Shown in pieces: positions 17,715-27,090 of a DNA stretch of 64,000 nucleotides (position 1 is its first letter; the number at the start of each line of letters is the position of its first letter). The stretch lies in assembly GCA_019635485.1 (NCBI GenBank), contig JAHBZL010000018.1:35046-99045 (forward strand). Direction: 5' to 3'. Origin of the DNA: Piscinibacter sp. (GTDB taxonomy: Bacteria; Pseudomonadota; Gammaproteobacteria; Burkholderiales; Burkholderiaceae_C). Below the pieces are notes generated by a model. That model had not been told where the DNA came from. It made no database searches and saw only the letters and a program-made list of their open reading frames with translations. Position numbers and translations under genes: made by a program.

Positions 17715-17930
17715 GGCTACGGGGAAACCCGGTGGATCGAGCGCCAGCCCGCGCCGATGCTGGATTTGCGGCGCCCGGGGCGGCACCCGTCGAGCTTCCA
17801 GCCAGCGTGCCGGGGTGGGGAGTCTTCCCCAGGCTGGTGCGGCGCAGCATGGCAAGCTGGTGCGGGGTGTGCACGCCGTATGCTTGCGGTCGGCTGGTCC
17901 CGCCGCATCCCGTCCACACCGCAGTCGTCC

Positions 17931-19202
17931 ATGCCCGCTGTCCTGCTGGTCACCGCTTCCGGAGCGCCCGACATCGGCGCCGCTCTGGCCGCCCAGGGCG
18001 TGACCGTGGCGGCGCGCTGCGGGCCGGACCGGCTGGTCGTGGAGGCGGCCCGCAGCGGCGCCGATGCCGTGGTCGCGTGGGACGCCTACCCGGCCGCCGG
18101 GCTGCTGGCGGCGCTCGCGACGCTGCGTCAGCACGCGCCCTGTCCGGTGCTGCTCTTCACCGACGACGGCGACGCGGGGACGCTGGACGCCGCGCTGCAG
18201 GCGGGTGTGCATGCCTATGTCGTGAAGGGCTACGACCCGGCCCGCCTGCGCCCGCTGCTGCAGCTGGCGCGGGCACGTTTCGAGCGCGATGCCGCCCTGC
18301 ACGCGGCCCACGCCGAACTCGCCGGCCGCTACGAGGAGCGCAAGCTGGTCGAGCGGGCCAAGGGCATCCTGATGCGCGAGCAGCAGATCTCCGAGGACGA
18401 GGCGTTCCGCCAGCTGCGCCAGGCCTCGATGCACGGGCAGGAGAAGGTCGGGCAGGTGTCGCGCCGGGTCATCGACGCGGCGCGCGACACCGATGCGGTG
18501 AACCGCGCCGGGCAGCTGCGCATGCTGTCGCAGCGCCTGGTCAAGCTCTACGCGCTGCGCTGCGCCGGCGTCGATGCGGCTGCGGCCGAGCTGGCGCAGC
18601 AGCAGTCCGCACGACAGGTGGCCGACAACCTGGCGGCGCTCGGCAAGGGGCTCTCGCGTCCCACCTTCGGCGACCTGCTGGACGGCGTCGAGAAGGCCTG
18701 GGCCGCGTTGCAGCCGGTGCTGCGCCGCCCGCCACGCGTCGAGCACCTGATCGCGGCCGATGACGCTGCCGAGCAGCTGCTGAGAACCGCCGAAGCACTG
18801 ACCACGGCGCTCGAGGTCGCCAGCGCGCTGCGCACGCTGACGGTGGTCAACCGCGCGGGCCGGCAGCGCATGCTGTCGCAGCGCCTGGCCAAGCAGGCCC
18901 TGCTCGGGACCCTCGGCGACGGCGATGTCGCGCAGGCGGCCGCGGCCGACGCCGTGCGCAGCGTCGAGTCGTTCGAGCTCGCGCTGCGCCAGCTGGGCGA
19001 GGCGCCGCTCAGTTCGCCGGAGATCCGCAGCCGGCTGGAAGCGGCGATGCAGGTGTGGCGCGAGCTGCTGGCCGGCCTCGCCGAGGCAGGCACCGGGCCG
19101 GGCCGCGCCCGCATCGCCGCGGCCAGCGAAGCCCTGCTCGATCACTTCGAACGGCTGACCGCCCTGTATGCGCGCGCGGCCCAGGTGCTGCTCGAAACCT
19201 GA
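17931..19202 (+). CDS. Receiver-ANTAR-PilJ nitrate-responsive regulator (NasT/NasR-like)
   Basis: 423 residues. Residues 1-115 resemble a response-regulator receiver (VVAWDAY with Asp51 at the usual phosphorylation position). Residues about 126-185 are an ANTAR RNA-binding domain (ERKLVERAKGILMREQ, EAFRQLRQASM). Two PilJ/type IV pili methyl-accepting-like repeats follow, each with NRAGxxRMLSQRL (about 190 and 307), a motif that resembles the nitrate-binding P-box of NarX/NarQ. NasR is NIT-ANTAR and NasT is receiver-ANTAR; this protein joins elements of both. It is divergent from narK, whose leader has ANTAR hexaloops. An in-frame ATG at 17880 would add 17 residues; I chose the start at the receiver fold. 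Confidence 0.85.
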   Translation: MPAVLLVTASGAPDIGAALAAQGVTVAARCGPDRLVVEAARSGADAVVAWDAYPAAGLLAALATLRQHAPCPVLLFTDDGDAGTLDAALQAGVHAYVVKGYDPARLRPLLQLARARFERDAALHAAHAELAGRYEERKLVERAKGILMREQQISEDEAFRQLRQASMHGQEKVGQVSRRVIDAARDTDAVNRAGQLRMLSQRLVKLYALRCAGVDAAAAELAQQQSARQVADNLAALGKGLSRPTFGDLLDGVEKAWAALQPVLRRPPRVEHLIAADDAAEQLLRTAEALTTALEVASALRTLTVVNRAGRQRMLSQRLAKQALLGTLGDGDVAQAAAADAVRSVESFELALRQLGEAPLSSPEIRSRLEAAMQVWRELLAGLAEAGTGPGRARIAAASEALLDHFERLTALYARAAQVLLET

Positions 19203-19381
19203 ACGCTGCAGACGCCCCCCTGTTCAAGCGGTGTCCGGTCCGCCGCACTGCGTATCATCGATCTACAAACTAGGGGGTTGGGCGGCCTGGCCAGGGCGTG
19301 TCCTTGTCAAGCCGCCTGGGCGGGAACACCATAGCCGACCCCAGCCGGCCGCCGTGGCGGCCGGATTCCACCACGATACCG

Positions 19382-20419
19382 ATGACCGACCCGCTGCCGT
19401 CCGCCACGGATTCACCCGCCTCCGGGAGCCTTGCGCTGCTCGCGTCGCTGGGGCAGCCCGAGGGCGCACTGCTCGGTGCTCTGCTCGAAGCGCTCGACCG
19501 GCTGGAGCTGCCGCTGGCGATCAAGGACCTGGCCACCGGACAGTACCGGCACGCGAATGCCCGCATGGTCGCGTTGCTGGGGGTCCCGGCGGACCAGGTG
19601 ATGGGCAGCACCGATGCCCAATGGCTGGAGGCGAGCCAGTGGCCGGCGCTGAGAACGGCCGAGCAGGCCGCTGCCGCCATGCCGCACGGTGCCGTCTCCG
19701 AGCACCGCCTGGACATCGGCGGCCAGCGGCGCGAGTTCAGCGTCGCCCGCGTGCCGCTGGCCTCGGCGGGCGGCGCGCCGCGGCTGCTGTGCTGCCTGTG
19801 GACCGAACTGACCGAGGCCCGTGCCCGCGAGGCGCGGCTGCAACAGGCGCTCGGTCAGATCGAGCAGCAGCAGCAGGCCGCGGAGACGCTGCGGCGGGAG
19901 AGCTACGACCAGGCGCTGCGCGACAGCGTCACCGGGCTGTACCAGCCGGCCCACTTCGGCGACCAGTTGCGGCGCGAGGTCGACCTGTCCTCGCGCGAGC
20001 ATCGCGAGTTCTCGCTCGTGTCCATCGCGATCGACCCGCCCGGCGACGAGGTTCGTTCGCTCGGGGCGCCGGCCGCCACGCGCATCCTCGAGGCGCTCGG
20101 GCGGCTGCTGCGCGGCAACACGCGCGCGATGGACGCTTCCTGCCGGCTCGACGACAGCCACTTCGCTGTCCTGCTGTCGGGGGTCGGCCTGGCGACGGCG
20201 CATTCGCGCATGGAAGGGTTGCGGCGCCAGTGCGCGACGCAGATCGTCGTGCTCGAAGGCCGCAACCTCGGCTTCACGGTCTCGATGGGCGTCGCGAGCT
20301 TTCCGCACACGGCGCACACCCAGGAGGCGCTGGTGCAGGCCGCGGAGACCGCCCTGGCGGAGGCCCGCAAGCGCGGCGGCAATCACGTCACGCTGGCCAG
20401 CATCCGGTTCGAGAACTGA
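19382..20419 (+). CDS. PAS-GGDEF domain protein with degenerate GGDEF motif
   Basis: 345 residues. An N-terminal PAS-like sensor (about 30-150: LPLAIKDLATGQYRHANARM, EHRLDIGGQRREFSVARVPL) is followed by a short coiled coil rich in Gln and a GGDEF fold (about 180-340: GLYQPAHFGDQLRREVD, FTVSMGVASFP, ALAEARKRGGNHV). The signature position reads LDDSHF instead of GGDEF, so diguanylate cyclase activity is unlikely; it may bind GTP or act through protein contacts. It lies 179 bp after the ANTAR-PilJ gene on the same strand. No membrane span. The start at 19382 (MTDPLPS) is preferred over an upstream ATG at 19298. Confidence 0.8.
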   Translation: MTDPLPSATDSPASGSLALLASLGQPEGALLGALLEALDRLELPLAIKDLATGQYRHANARMVALLGVPADQVMGSTDAQWLEASQWPALRTAEQAAAAMPHGAVSEHRLDIGGQRREFSVARVPLASAGGAPRLLCCLWTELTEARAREARLQQALGQIEQQQQAAETLRRESYDQALRDSVTGLYQPAHFGDQLRREVDLSSREHREFSLVSIAIDPPGDEVRSLGAPAATRILEALGRLLRGNTRAMDASCRLDDSHFAVLLSGVGLATAHSRMEGLRRQCATQIVVLEGRNLGFTVSMGVASFPHTAHTQEALVQAAETALAEARKRGGNHVTLASIRFEN

Positions 20420-20435
20420 GCTGAGCGGCGGAGCG

Positions 20436-21254
20436 TCAGCCCGCCAGTCCCTTGTAGAGCATGTAGCTCGCCAGCGCGTACAGCAGCACCGCGAACACGC
20501 GCTTGAGCTGCCGCACGTCGAGCCGGTGCGCCGCCCGTGCGCCCAGGGGGGCCGTCAACACGCTGGCGCTGGCGATGCAGACGAGGGCGGGCACGTACAG
20601 ATAGCCCAGCGCCCCCGGCAGGGCGGGTGGCAGGTTCCAGCCGCCGATCACGTAGCCGACCGTGCTGGCCAGGGCGATCGGGAAGCCGAGCGCCGCGCTG
20701 GTCGCCACCGCCTGGTGGATCGGCACGTTGCACCAGGTCATGAAGGGCACGGACACGAAGGCGCCGCCGGCGCCGACCAGGCCGGACAGGAAGCCGATGA
20801 CGCCGCCGGCGCCGCCGAGTCCGAGCGGGCCGGGCAGCGTGCGGCTCGGCGCGGGCCGGCGGTCCAGCAGCATCTGCGTCGCGGAGAAGCCGACGAAGAG
20901 CGCGAAGCTCACCGCGAGCACGGCGCCCTTGAGGAGGGCGAACGCCCCTGCCCCGGCGAGCAACGAGCCTCCGATGATGCCGGGCGCCAGCGCCCGCACG
21001 ATCTCCCAGCGCACCGACCCGCGCTTGTGGTGGGCGCGCAGGCTGGACAGCGACGTGAAGAGGATGGTCGACATCGAGGTCGCGATGGCCATCTTGACGG
21101 CCAGCGCCGGCTCGACGCCGCGCGACGACAGGATCCAGGTGACGAAGGGCACCATCAGCATGCCGCCACCGACGCCGAGCAGTCCGGCGAGGAATCCGGC
21201 GAAGGTACCCAGGGCGAGCAGTTCGGCGACGAGGCTGGCAGGTGGCAGTGGCAT
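20436..21254 (-). CDS. TauE/SafE-family sulfite/organosulfonate exporter-like permease
   Basis: 272 residues, about eight membrane spans. The family's paired signatures are visible: FAGFLAGLLGVGGGMLMVPFVTW in the N-terminal half and IGFLSGLVGAGGAFVSVPFMTW in the C-terminal half. Members export sulfite or sulfoacetate or take up other anions; the substrate here is unknown. It is convergent with the GGDEF gene. ATG at 21254 was chosen; the longer reading begins with TTG at 21287. Confidence 0.85.
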   Translation of the reverse strand: MPLPPASLVAELLALGTFAGFLAGLLGVGGGMLMVPFVTWILSSRGVEPALAVKMAIATSMSTILFTSLSSLRAHHKRGSVRWEIVRALAPGIIGGSLLAGAGAFALLKGAVLAVSFALFVGFSATQMLLDRRPAPSRTLPGPLGLGGAGGVIGFLSGLVGAGGAFVSVPFMTWCNVPIHQAVATSAALGFPIALASTVGYVIGGWNLPPALPGALGYLYVPALVCIASASVLTAPLGARAAHRLDVRQLKRVFAVLLYALASYMLYKGLAG

Positions 21255-21481
21255 CGGTGGGGGGTGCCCTGCTTGGTCGCCGGACAACAGTCGAGGGTCA
21301 TTATCATTTGTCGGCCCAGGTACTTCGCGCTATAACGCCAGCACTTGCGGTCAGGGCCTGCATCGTGGCCCGCATGCCAGACGGCCACCAGCCTTGCCAT
21401 CCGCCGCGAGACCCCCGTATCACCTGCGCGCGCCGGCCTCATAACCCGGCCTGTGATTGCCGTCATTGACTGAGGCCCAGG
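21255..21481. other. Divergent intergenic region without a gene
   Basis: About 227 bp between the TauE/SafE gene and the acyl-CoA ligase. No open frame worth calling. It should hold both promoters; an AT-rich patch (about 21298-21312, CATTATCATTTG) is the best candidate core, but no convincing -35/-10 pair or operator palindrome is visible. Confidence 0.5.
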
Positions 21482-23002
21482 ATGTCGACCTTGAATGAAC
21501 TGCTCGCACGGGGCGCCGCTGCCGACGCCGCCATTGCCGCACCGGGGCGCACTCCGCTCACGCACGGCGGACTGCGCATGCTGATCGACGCGACGATCGC
21601 GCGCCTGAACGGCCTGGGGCTGGGGCGCAACGACCGTGTTGCGATCGTGCTGGACAACGGGCCCGAGATGGCGGCGTGTTTCATCGCCTGCGCCAGCGGC
21701 GTGGCCAGTGCACCTCTGAACCCGGCCTACCGCGCCGACGAGTTCGAGTTCTACCTGACCGACCTGCATGCCAAGGCCTTGATCGTCGCGCAGGGCAGCA
21801 CCTCGCCGGCCGTCGCGGTGGCCGACAAGCTCGGCGTGCCGGTGCTCGACCTGGTCGTCGAAGCGGGTGCCGCGGCCGGCAGCTTCGCGCTCGTGCCACG
21901 CGGTGCCATGCCCGCCGCGGCGGCGCAGGCGCCGGGACCGGCGCAGCCGGACGACGTCTCGATGGTCCTGCACACGTCGGGGACCACGTCGCGGCCGAAG
22001 ATCGTGCCGCTCTCGCAGGCCAACCTCGCGGCGTCGGCGCGGCACATCGCGACGACGCTGCGCTTCTCCGCCCAGGATCGCGGCCTGAACATCATGCCGC
22101 TGTTCCACATCCACGGGCTGATCGCCGGCGTGCTGGCGCCGCTGGCGGCCGGCTCGCAGGTGTTCTGCACGCCCGGCTTCAACGCCTTGAAGTTCTTCGC
22201 CTGGATGGACGAGGCGAAGCCGACCTGGTACACGGCCGTGCCGACGATGCACCAGGCCATCCTCGGCCGTGCGTCGAAGAACGCGGACGTGATCGCGCGC
22301 CATCCGCTGCGCTTCCTGCGCTCCTCCTCGTCGTCGATGCCGCCGCAGGTGATCCGCGAACTGGAGGAGGTCTTCAAGGCGCCGCTGATCGAGGCCTACG
22401 GCATGACCGAGGCCACCCACCAGATGGCATCGAATCCCTTGCCGCCCGAGGCGCGCAAGCCCGGCACGGTGGGCCGCGCCGCGGGCCCGGAGATCGCGAT
22501 CATGGCCGAGGACGGAACGCTGCTTTCGCGCGGGGCGACCGGCGAGATCGTGATCCGCGGCCCGAACGTCACGGCCGGCTACGAGAGCAACCCGAAGGCG
22601 AACGCCGAGGCGTTCACGAACGGCTGGTTCCGCACCGGCGACCAGGGCGTCATGGACGCCGAGGGCTACATCACGATCACCGGGCGCCTCAAGGAGATCA
22701 TCAACCGCGGCGGCGAGAAGGTCAGCCCGCGCGAGATCGACGAGATCCTGATGGACCACCCGGCCGTGGCCCAGGTGGTCTGCTTCGGCATGCCGCACCC
22801 CAAGCTCGGCGAGGAGGTGGCCGCCTGCGTGGTGCTGCGCGAAGGCGCGCAGGCCACCGAGCGCGAACTGCAGGACTTCGTCGGCCAGCGGGCGGCCGAT
22901 TTCAAGGTGCCGAAGAAGATCCTCTTCATGCCCGAGATCCCCAAAGGGGCCACCGGCAAGCTGCAGCGCATCGGGCTGGCAGCCAAGCTGGGGCTGGCCT
23001 GA
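21482..23002 (+). CDS. Acyl-CoA ligase resembling oxalyl-CoA synthetase (AAE3 type)
   Basis: 506 residues, ANL superfamily. The P-loop is MVLHTSGTTSRPKIVPLS (about 160-178), core motif IEAYGMTEATHQMASNPLPP (about 302-322), WFRTGD about 382 and the C-terminal Lys in PKGATGKLQR. The SSSSSMPP segment and the EAYGMTEATHQM run are like plant and fungal AAE3/Pcs60 oxalate-CoA ligases. Known members make oxalyl-CoA; other short dicarboxylates are possible. It heads a cluster with TctCBA transport genes, a PanE-like dehydrogenase and an FAH-family enzyme, which supports a role in uptake and activation of an organic acid. Confidence 0.85.
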   Translation: MSTLNELLARGAAADAAIAAPGRTPLTHGGLRMLIDATIARLNGLGLGRNDRVAIVLDNGPEMAACFIACASGVASAPLNPAYRADEFEFYLTDLHAKALIVAQGSTSPAVAVADKLGVPVLDLVVEAGAAAGSFALVPRGAMPAAAAQAPGPAQPDDVSMVLHTSGTTSRPKIVPLSQANLAASARHIATTLRFSAQDRGLNIMPLFHIHGLIAGVLAPLAAGSQVFCTPGFNALKFFAWMDEAKPTWYTAVPTMHQAILGRASKNADVIARHPLRFLRSSSSSMPPQVIRELEEVFKAPLIEAYGMTEATHQMASNPLPPEARKPGTVGRAAGPEIAIMAEDGTLLSRGATGEIVIRGPNVTAGYESNPKANAEAFTNGWFRTGDQGVMDAEGYITITGRLKEIINRGGEKVSPREIDEILMDHPAVAQVVCFGMPHPKLGEEVAACVVLREGAQATERELQDFVGQRAADFKVPKKILFMPEIPKGATGKLQRIGLAAKLGLA

Positions 23003-23040
23003 GTCATTCCCCCTTCATCGAGTCGACGAAAGGAGTTCGC

Positions 23041-24036
23041 ATGCCGTTGGGAACCCTCGTGCCGCGCCTGGCCGCGGCCCTGTTCATTGGTGCAGCCTCG
23101 GCCGCGTCGGCCTGGGAGCCGAGCAAGCCTATCGAATTCATCGTGCCGGCCGGTACCGGCGGCGGCGCCGACCAGATGGCCCGCTTCATCCAGGGCGTGG
23201 TGGCGAAGAACAACCTGAGCAAGCAGCCGATCGTCGTCGTCAACAAGTCGGGCGGCGCGGGCGCCGAAGGCTTCCTGGACATGAAGGGCGACAGCGGCAA
23301 CGCGCACAAGATCGTCATCACGCTGTCGAACCTGTTCACGACGCCGATGGCGACCGGGGTGCCGTTCAACTGGCGCGACCTGACCCCGGTGCAGATGCTG
23401 GCACTCGACCAGTTCGTGCTGTGGGTGAATGCCGAATCGCCGTACACCACGGCGAAGGCCTACTTCGATGCCGTCAAGGCCGGCGCGCCCAACAGCATCA
23501 AGATGGGCGGCACCGGGTCCAAGCAGGAGGACCAGATCATCACCGTGATGATCGAGAAGGCGGCCGGCAAGAAAATCACCTACGTGCCGTTCAAGGGCGG
23601 CGGCGACGTGGCCGTGCAGCTGGTGGGCAAGCACATCGATTCAACGGTGAACAACCCGATCGAGGCGGAATCGCACTGGCGTGCCGGCAAGCTGCGCGCG
23701 CTGTGCGTGATGGACAAGCAGCCGATGCCCTACAAGGACAAGCTCACCGCGACGCAGTCCTGGGCCGACGTCCCGACGTGCGCCAGCGCCGGGTTGCCGG
23801 TCGAGTACCAGATGTTGCGCGGCATCTTCATGCCGCCCGGGGTGAGCCCGGACCAGGTCCAGTTCTATCTCGACCTGTTCGCCAAGGTGCGCGCGCTGCC
23901 GGAGTGGAAGGACTTCATGAACAAGGGCGCCTTCAACCAGACCGCGCTGACCGGCCCCGCCTTCGTCGAGTGGCTGGGGCGCACCGAGCAGGCGCACCGC
24001 GTGCTGATGAAGGAAGCCGGCTTCATCGCAAACTGA
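23041..24036 (+). CDS. tctC: Tripartite tricarboxylate transporter binding protein (TctC/Bug)
   Basis: 331 residues with a signal peptide (VPRLAAALFIGAASAASA, cleavage about residue 24), so periplasmic. The Bug fold shows as IEFIVPAGTGGGADQMARFI (about 32-51), the organic-acid binding loop, and KMGGTGSKQEDQIITVMIEKAAG about 157. It follows the ligase by 38 bp with GGAG upstream and is directly followed by tctB and tctA, so this is a complete transporter. Ligand is probably a carboxylate; which one cannot be read from sequence. Confidence 0.92.
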   Translation: MPLGTLVPRLAAALFIGAASAASAWEPSKPIEFIVPAGTGGGADQMARFIQGVVAKNNLSKQPIVVVNKSGGAGAEGFLDMKGDSGNAHKIVITLSNLFTTPMATGVPFNWRDLTPVQMLALDQFVLWVNAESPYTTAKAYFDAVKAGAPNSIKMGGTGSKQEDQIITVMIEKAAGKKITYVPFKGGGDVAVQLVGKHIDSTVNNPIEAESHWRAGKLRALCVMDKQPMPYKDKLTATQSWADVPTCASAGLPVEYQMLRGIFMPPGVSPDQVQFYLDLFAKVRALPEWKDFMNKGAFNQTALTGPAFVEWLGRTEQAHRVLMKEAGFIAN

Positions 24037-24046
24037 CCGGGGCGCG

Positions 24047-24556
24047 ATGATGAGCCAAGAGGATGGCGACGACGAAAGGGGTCTGGGGCAGCGCTGGCCC
24101 GAAGTCGGCGTGACGCTGTTCCTCCTGCTCGTGGGCGCGCTCGTCGTCGCTGACAGCCTGCGCGTGGGCACCGGCTGGGCCGACGACGGGCCGCGCTCCG
24201 GCTACTTTCCGTTCTACATCGGCCTGCTGCTGATCGCCTCGGCGTCCTGGGTGCTCCTGCGCCAGATCTGGCGCTGGAAGGGTGCCAATCCGCAGTTTGC
24301 GACGCGGACGCAGATGGTCAGCGTGATCGCGGTCTTCCTGCCGATGGTGGTCTACGTCGCGCTCGTCGCCGGGCTGGGCATCTATGTAGCCTCGGCCCTG
24401 CTGATCGGCTACTTCATGCGCCGCTACGGCGCGTACCGCTGGCTGGCGACGGCGGCGGTCTCGGTCGGCGTGCCGCTGGTGGTCTGGGCGGTGTTCGAGC
24501 GCTGGTTCCTGGTGCTGCTGCCCAAGGGCCCGCTCGAGCGCGCGCTCGGGCTCTGA
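24047..24556 (+). CDS. tctB: Tripartite tricarboxylate transporter small membrane subunit TctB
   Basis: 169 residues with four predicted membrane spans (VTLFLLLVGALVVADSL, YFPFYIGLLLIASASWVLL, SVIAVFLPMVVYVALVAGLG, LATAAVSVGVPLVVWAVF). The GPRSGYFPFYIG segment is typical of TctB. It lies between tctC and tctA with gaps of 10 and 9 bp. Confidence 0.9.
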   Translation: MMSQEDGDDERGLGQRWPEVGVTLFLLLVGALVVADSLRVGTGWADDGPRSGYFPFYIGLLLIASASWVLLRQIWRWKGANPQFATRTQMVSVIAVFLPMVVYVALVAGLGIYVASALLIGYFMRRYGAYRWLATAAVSVGVPLVVWAVFERWFLVLLPKGPLERALGL

Positions 24557-24565
24557 GGGGGCACG

Positions 24566-26080
24566 ATGGAGGAGATCGGCAACCTCGTCCACGGTTTCGG
24601 CGTCGCGCTGACGCTGCCCAACATCGGCTTCATGTTCGTCGGCATCCTGCTCGGGGTGCTGATCGGCGTGCTGCCCGGCCTCGGCGGCGCCAACGGCGTG
24701 GCGATCCTGCTGCCGCTGACGTTCAGCATGAACCCCACCTCGGCGATCATCATGCTGAGCTGTATCTACTGGGGTGCGCTGTTCGGCGGGGCGATCACCT
24801 CGATCCTGTTCAACATCCCGGGCGAGCCCTGGTCGGTGGCGACCACCTTCGACGGCTATCCGCTGGCCCAGCAGGGCAAGGCGGCGCAGGCGCTGACGGC
24901 GGCGTTCACCTCGTCCTTCGTCGGCGCGCTGTTCGCCGTGCTGCTGATCACCTTTCTGGCGCCGCTGCTGGCCAGGTTTGCACTCAAGTTCGGCCCGGCC
25001 GAGTTCTTTGCCGTGCAACTGCTGACCTTCTGCAGCTTCGTCGGCATGAGCCGGGAGCCGCCGGCCAAGACGATCGCCGCCATGATGCTCGGCTTCGCGC
25101 TCGCCGCCGTCGGCCTGGACTCCGTGACCGGCACGCTGCGCATGACCTTCGGCGTGCCCGAACTGCTCAAGGGCTTCGACTTCCTGATCGCGGTGATCGG
25201 CCTGTTCGGCATCGGCGAGATCCTGCTGACCATGGAAGAGGGCCTGGCCTTCAAGGGCAAGAGTGCACGCATCAGCCCGGCGGTGGTGTTCCGCACCTGG
25301 ATCGAGCTGCTCAGGCACTGGAAGGTGTTCCAGCGCTCGATGCTGATCGGCTGCTGGATGGGCATCACGCCCGGCGGCGCGACGCCGGCCTCGTTCATGA
25401 GCTACGGCATGGCGCGGCGCTTCTCGAAGGATCCGCAGTCCTTCGGCAAGGGCGCGCTCGAAGGCGTGGTCGCCCCGGAGACGGCGGCCCATGCAGCCGG
25501 CACCTCGGCACTGCTGCCGATGCTGACGCTGGGCATCCCCGGCTCGCCGACCGCGGCGGTGCTTCTGGGCGGCCTGCTGATCTGGGGCCTGCAGCCCGGG
25601 CCGATGCTGTTCGTCGAGCAGAAGGACTTCGTCTGGGGCCTGATCGCCTCGATGTACCTGGGCAACCTCGTCGGGCTGCTGGTCGTGCTGACCACGGTGC
25701 CGTGGTGGGCGGCACTGCTGCGCATCCCGTTCTCGGTGATCGCGCCGGTGATCATCATGATCTGCGCGATCGGCGCCTACACGGTGCACAACTCGATGTT
25801 CGACGTGGTGCTGATGATCGTGTTCGGCGTGCTCGGCTACCTGTTCAAGAAGCTCAAGTACCCGCTCGCGCCGATGGTGCTGGCGCTGGTACTGGGCGAC
25901 ATGGCCGAAGCGAGCTTCCGCCAGGCCATGCTGCTCTCGCAGGGCAGCCTGGCGATCCTGTGGGCCAATCCCCTGGTGGGCAGCATCACCGGGCTGGCGC
26001 TGTTCATGCTGCTGTCGCCGCTCTGGGGCATCGCCCGGCGTGTCATGCGGCGGCGCGAATACTCGGAGGTATCGACATGA
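24566..26080 (+). CDS. tctA: Tripartite tricarboxylate transporter large membrane subunit TctA
   Basis: 504 residues, about 12 membrane spans. The two family signatures are present: GVLPGLGGANGVAILLPLTF (about 34-53) and MGITPGGATPASFMSYGMARR (about 270-290). It forms the secondary transport channel that works with TctC-bound substrate. Its stop overlaps the start of the next gene by ATGA. Confidence 0.94.
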   Translation: MEEIGNLVHGFGVALTLPNIGFMFVGILLGVLIGVLPGLGGANGVAILLPLTFSMNPTSAIIMLSCIYWGALFGGAITSILFNIPGEPWSVATTFDGYPLAQQGKAAQALTAAFTSSFVGALFAVLLITFLAPLLARFALKFGPAEFFAVQLLTFCSFVGMSREPPAKTIAAMMLGFALAAVGLDSVTGTLRMTFGVPELLKGFDFLIAVIGLFGIGEILLTMEEGLAFKGKSARISPAVVFRTWIELLRHWKVFQRSMLIGCWMGITPGGATPASFMSYGMARRFSKDPQSFGKGALEGVVAPETAAHAAGTSALLPMLTLGIPGSPTAAVLLGGLLIWGLQPGPMLFVEQKDFVWGLIASMYLGNLVGLLVVLTTVPWWAALLRIPFSVIAPVIIMICAIGAYTVHNSMFDVVLMIVFGVLGYLFKKLKYPLAPMVLALVLGDMAEASFRQAMLLSQGSLAILWANPLVGSITGLALFMLLSPLWGIARRVMRRREYSEVST

Positions 26081-27087
26081 AGATCGCCGTGGTCGGCGCC
26101 GGGGCGATCGGAGGCTATCTGGGCGCGCGGCTCTCGCTGGCCGGCGAGGAGGTCACGTTCATCGCGCGCAACCGCAATCTCGAAGCGATCAACGCGCGCG
26201 GCTTCCGCTTGATCAACGAAGACGGCAGCGAGCAGCACGCCCACGGCGTGCGCGCCGTGCAGCGCATGGCCGAGGCCGGGCCGCAGGACGCCGTGCTGCT
26301 GACGCTGAAGGCGCACCAGGTCGGCGATGTGCTGCCCGAGCTGCGCGAGCTGTTCGGGCCGCACACCTGCGTGGTCACGATGATCAACGGCATCCCCTGG
26401 TGGTACTTCCACAAGCTCGCCGGGCCGTACGAGGGCCGGCAGCTCGAGAGTGTCGACCCGGGGGGCCGGATCGCGCAGCACATCGAGCCGGACCGGATCA
26501 TCGGCAGCGTCGTCTACCCGGCCAGCGAACTGCTCGAGCCCGGCGTCGTGAAGGTGATCGAGGGCAACCGCTTCACCCTCGGCGAGCTCGACGGGCAGCG
26601 CAGCGAGCGCATCGAGGCGCTCTCGCAGTCGATGATGCGCGCCGGGTTCAAGGCGCCCGTGGCGCGCGACATCCGCAGCGAACTGTGGGTCAAGCTGTGG
26701 GGCAACCTCAGCTTCAACCCGATCTCGGCGCTCACGCACGCCACGCTCGAGGCGATCTGCCGCTTCGGCCCGACGCGCGAGCTCGCCGCCGGGATGATGC
26801 GCGAGGCGCAGGCGGTGGCGGAGAAGCTCGGTGTGCGCTTCAAGATCACGCTGGAGCAGCGCATCGCCGGCGCCGAAGCCGTGGGGGCGCACAAGACCTC
26901 GATGCTGCAGGACGTCGAACACGGGCGCGCGCTGGAGCTGGAGGCGCTGGTCGGTGCGGTCGTCGAGCTCGGGCGCGTCACCGACACGCCGACGCCCACC
27001 ATCCAGGCCATCTATGCCGCGACCCGCCTGCTCGCCGCCACGCTCGCGGCGCAGCACGGCCGGCTGGCGGTGCAGGGTCAGCCGTAG
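26077..27087 (+). CDS. 2-dehydropantoate 2-reductase family dehydrogenase (PanE-like)
   Basis: 336 residues. N-terminal Rossmann motif GAGAIGGYLGARL (about 7-19), then LLTLKAHQVGDVLPEL and MINGIPWWYFHKL, and the C-terminal helical domain with RSELWVKLWGNLSFNPISALTHAT (catalytic Lys region). Family members reduce 2-oxo acids with NADPH; many outside pantoate synthesis act on other 2-oxo or 2-hydroxy acids. Translational coupling to tctA suggests it acts on the imported acid or its product rather than in pantothenate synthesis. Confidence 0.85.
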   Translation: MKIAVVGAGAIGGYLGARLSLAGEEVTFIARNRNLEAINARGFRLINEDGSEQHAHGVRAVQRMAEAGPQDAVLLTLKAHQVGDVLPELRELFGPHTCVVTMINGIPWWYFHKLAGPYEGRQLESVDPGGRIAQHIEPDRIIGSVVYPASELLEPGVVKVIEGNRFTLGELDGQRSERIEALSQSMMRAGFKAPVARDIRSELWVKLWGNLSFNPISALTHATLEAICRFGPTRELAAGMMREAQAVAEKLGVRFKITLEQRIAGAEAVGAHKTSMLQDVEHGRALELEALVGAVVELGRVTDTPTPTIQAIYAATRLLAATLAAQHGRLAVQGQP

Positions 27088-27090
27088 GTT

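Noticed and set aside
17783-17799. NtrC-like half-site GCACC upstream of narK
   Set aside because: Only one half matches (the other half reads AGCTTC), too weak to list as a site.
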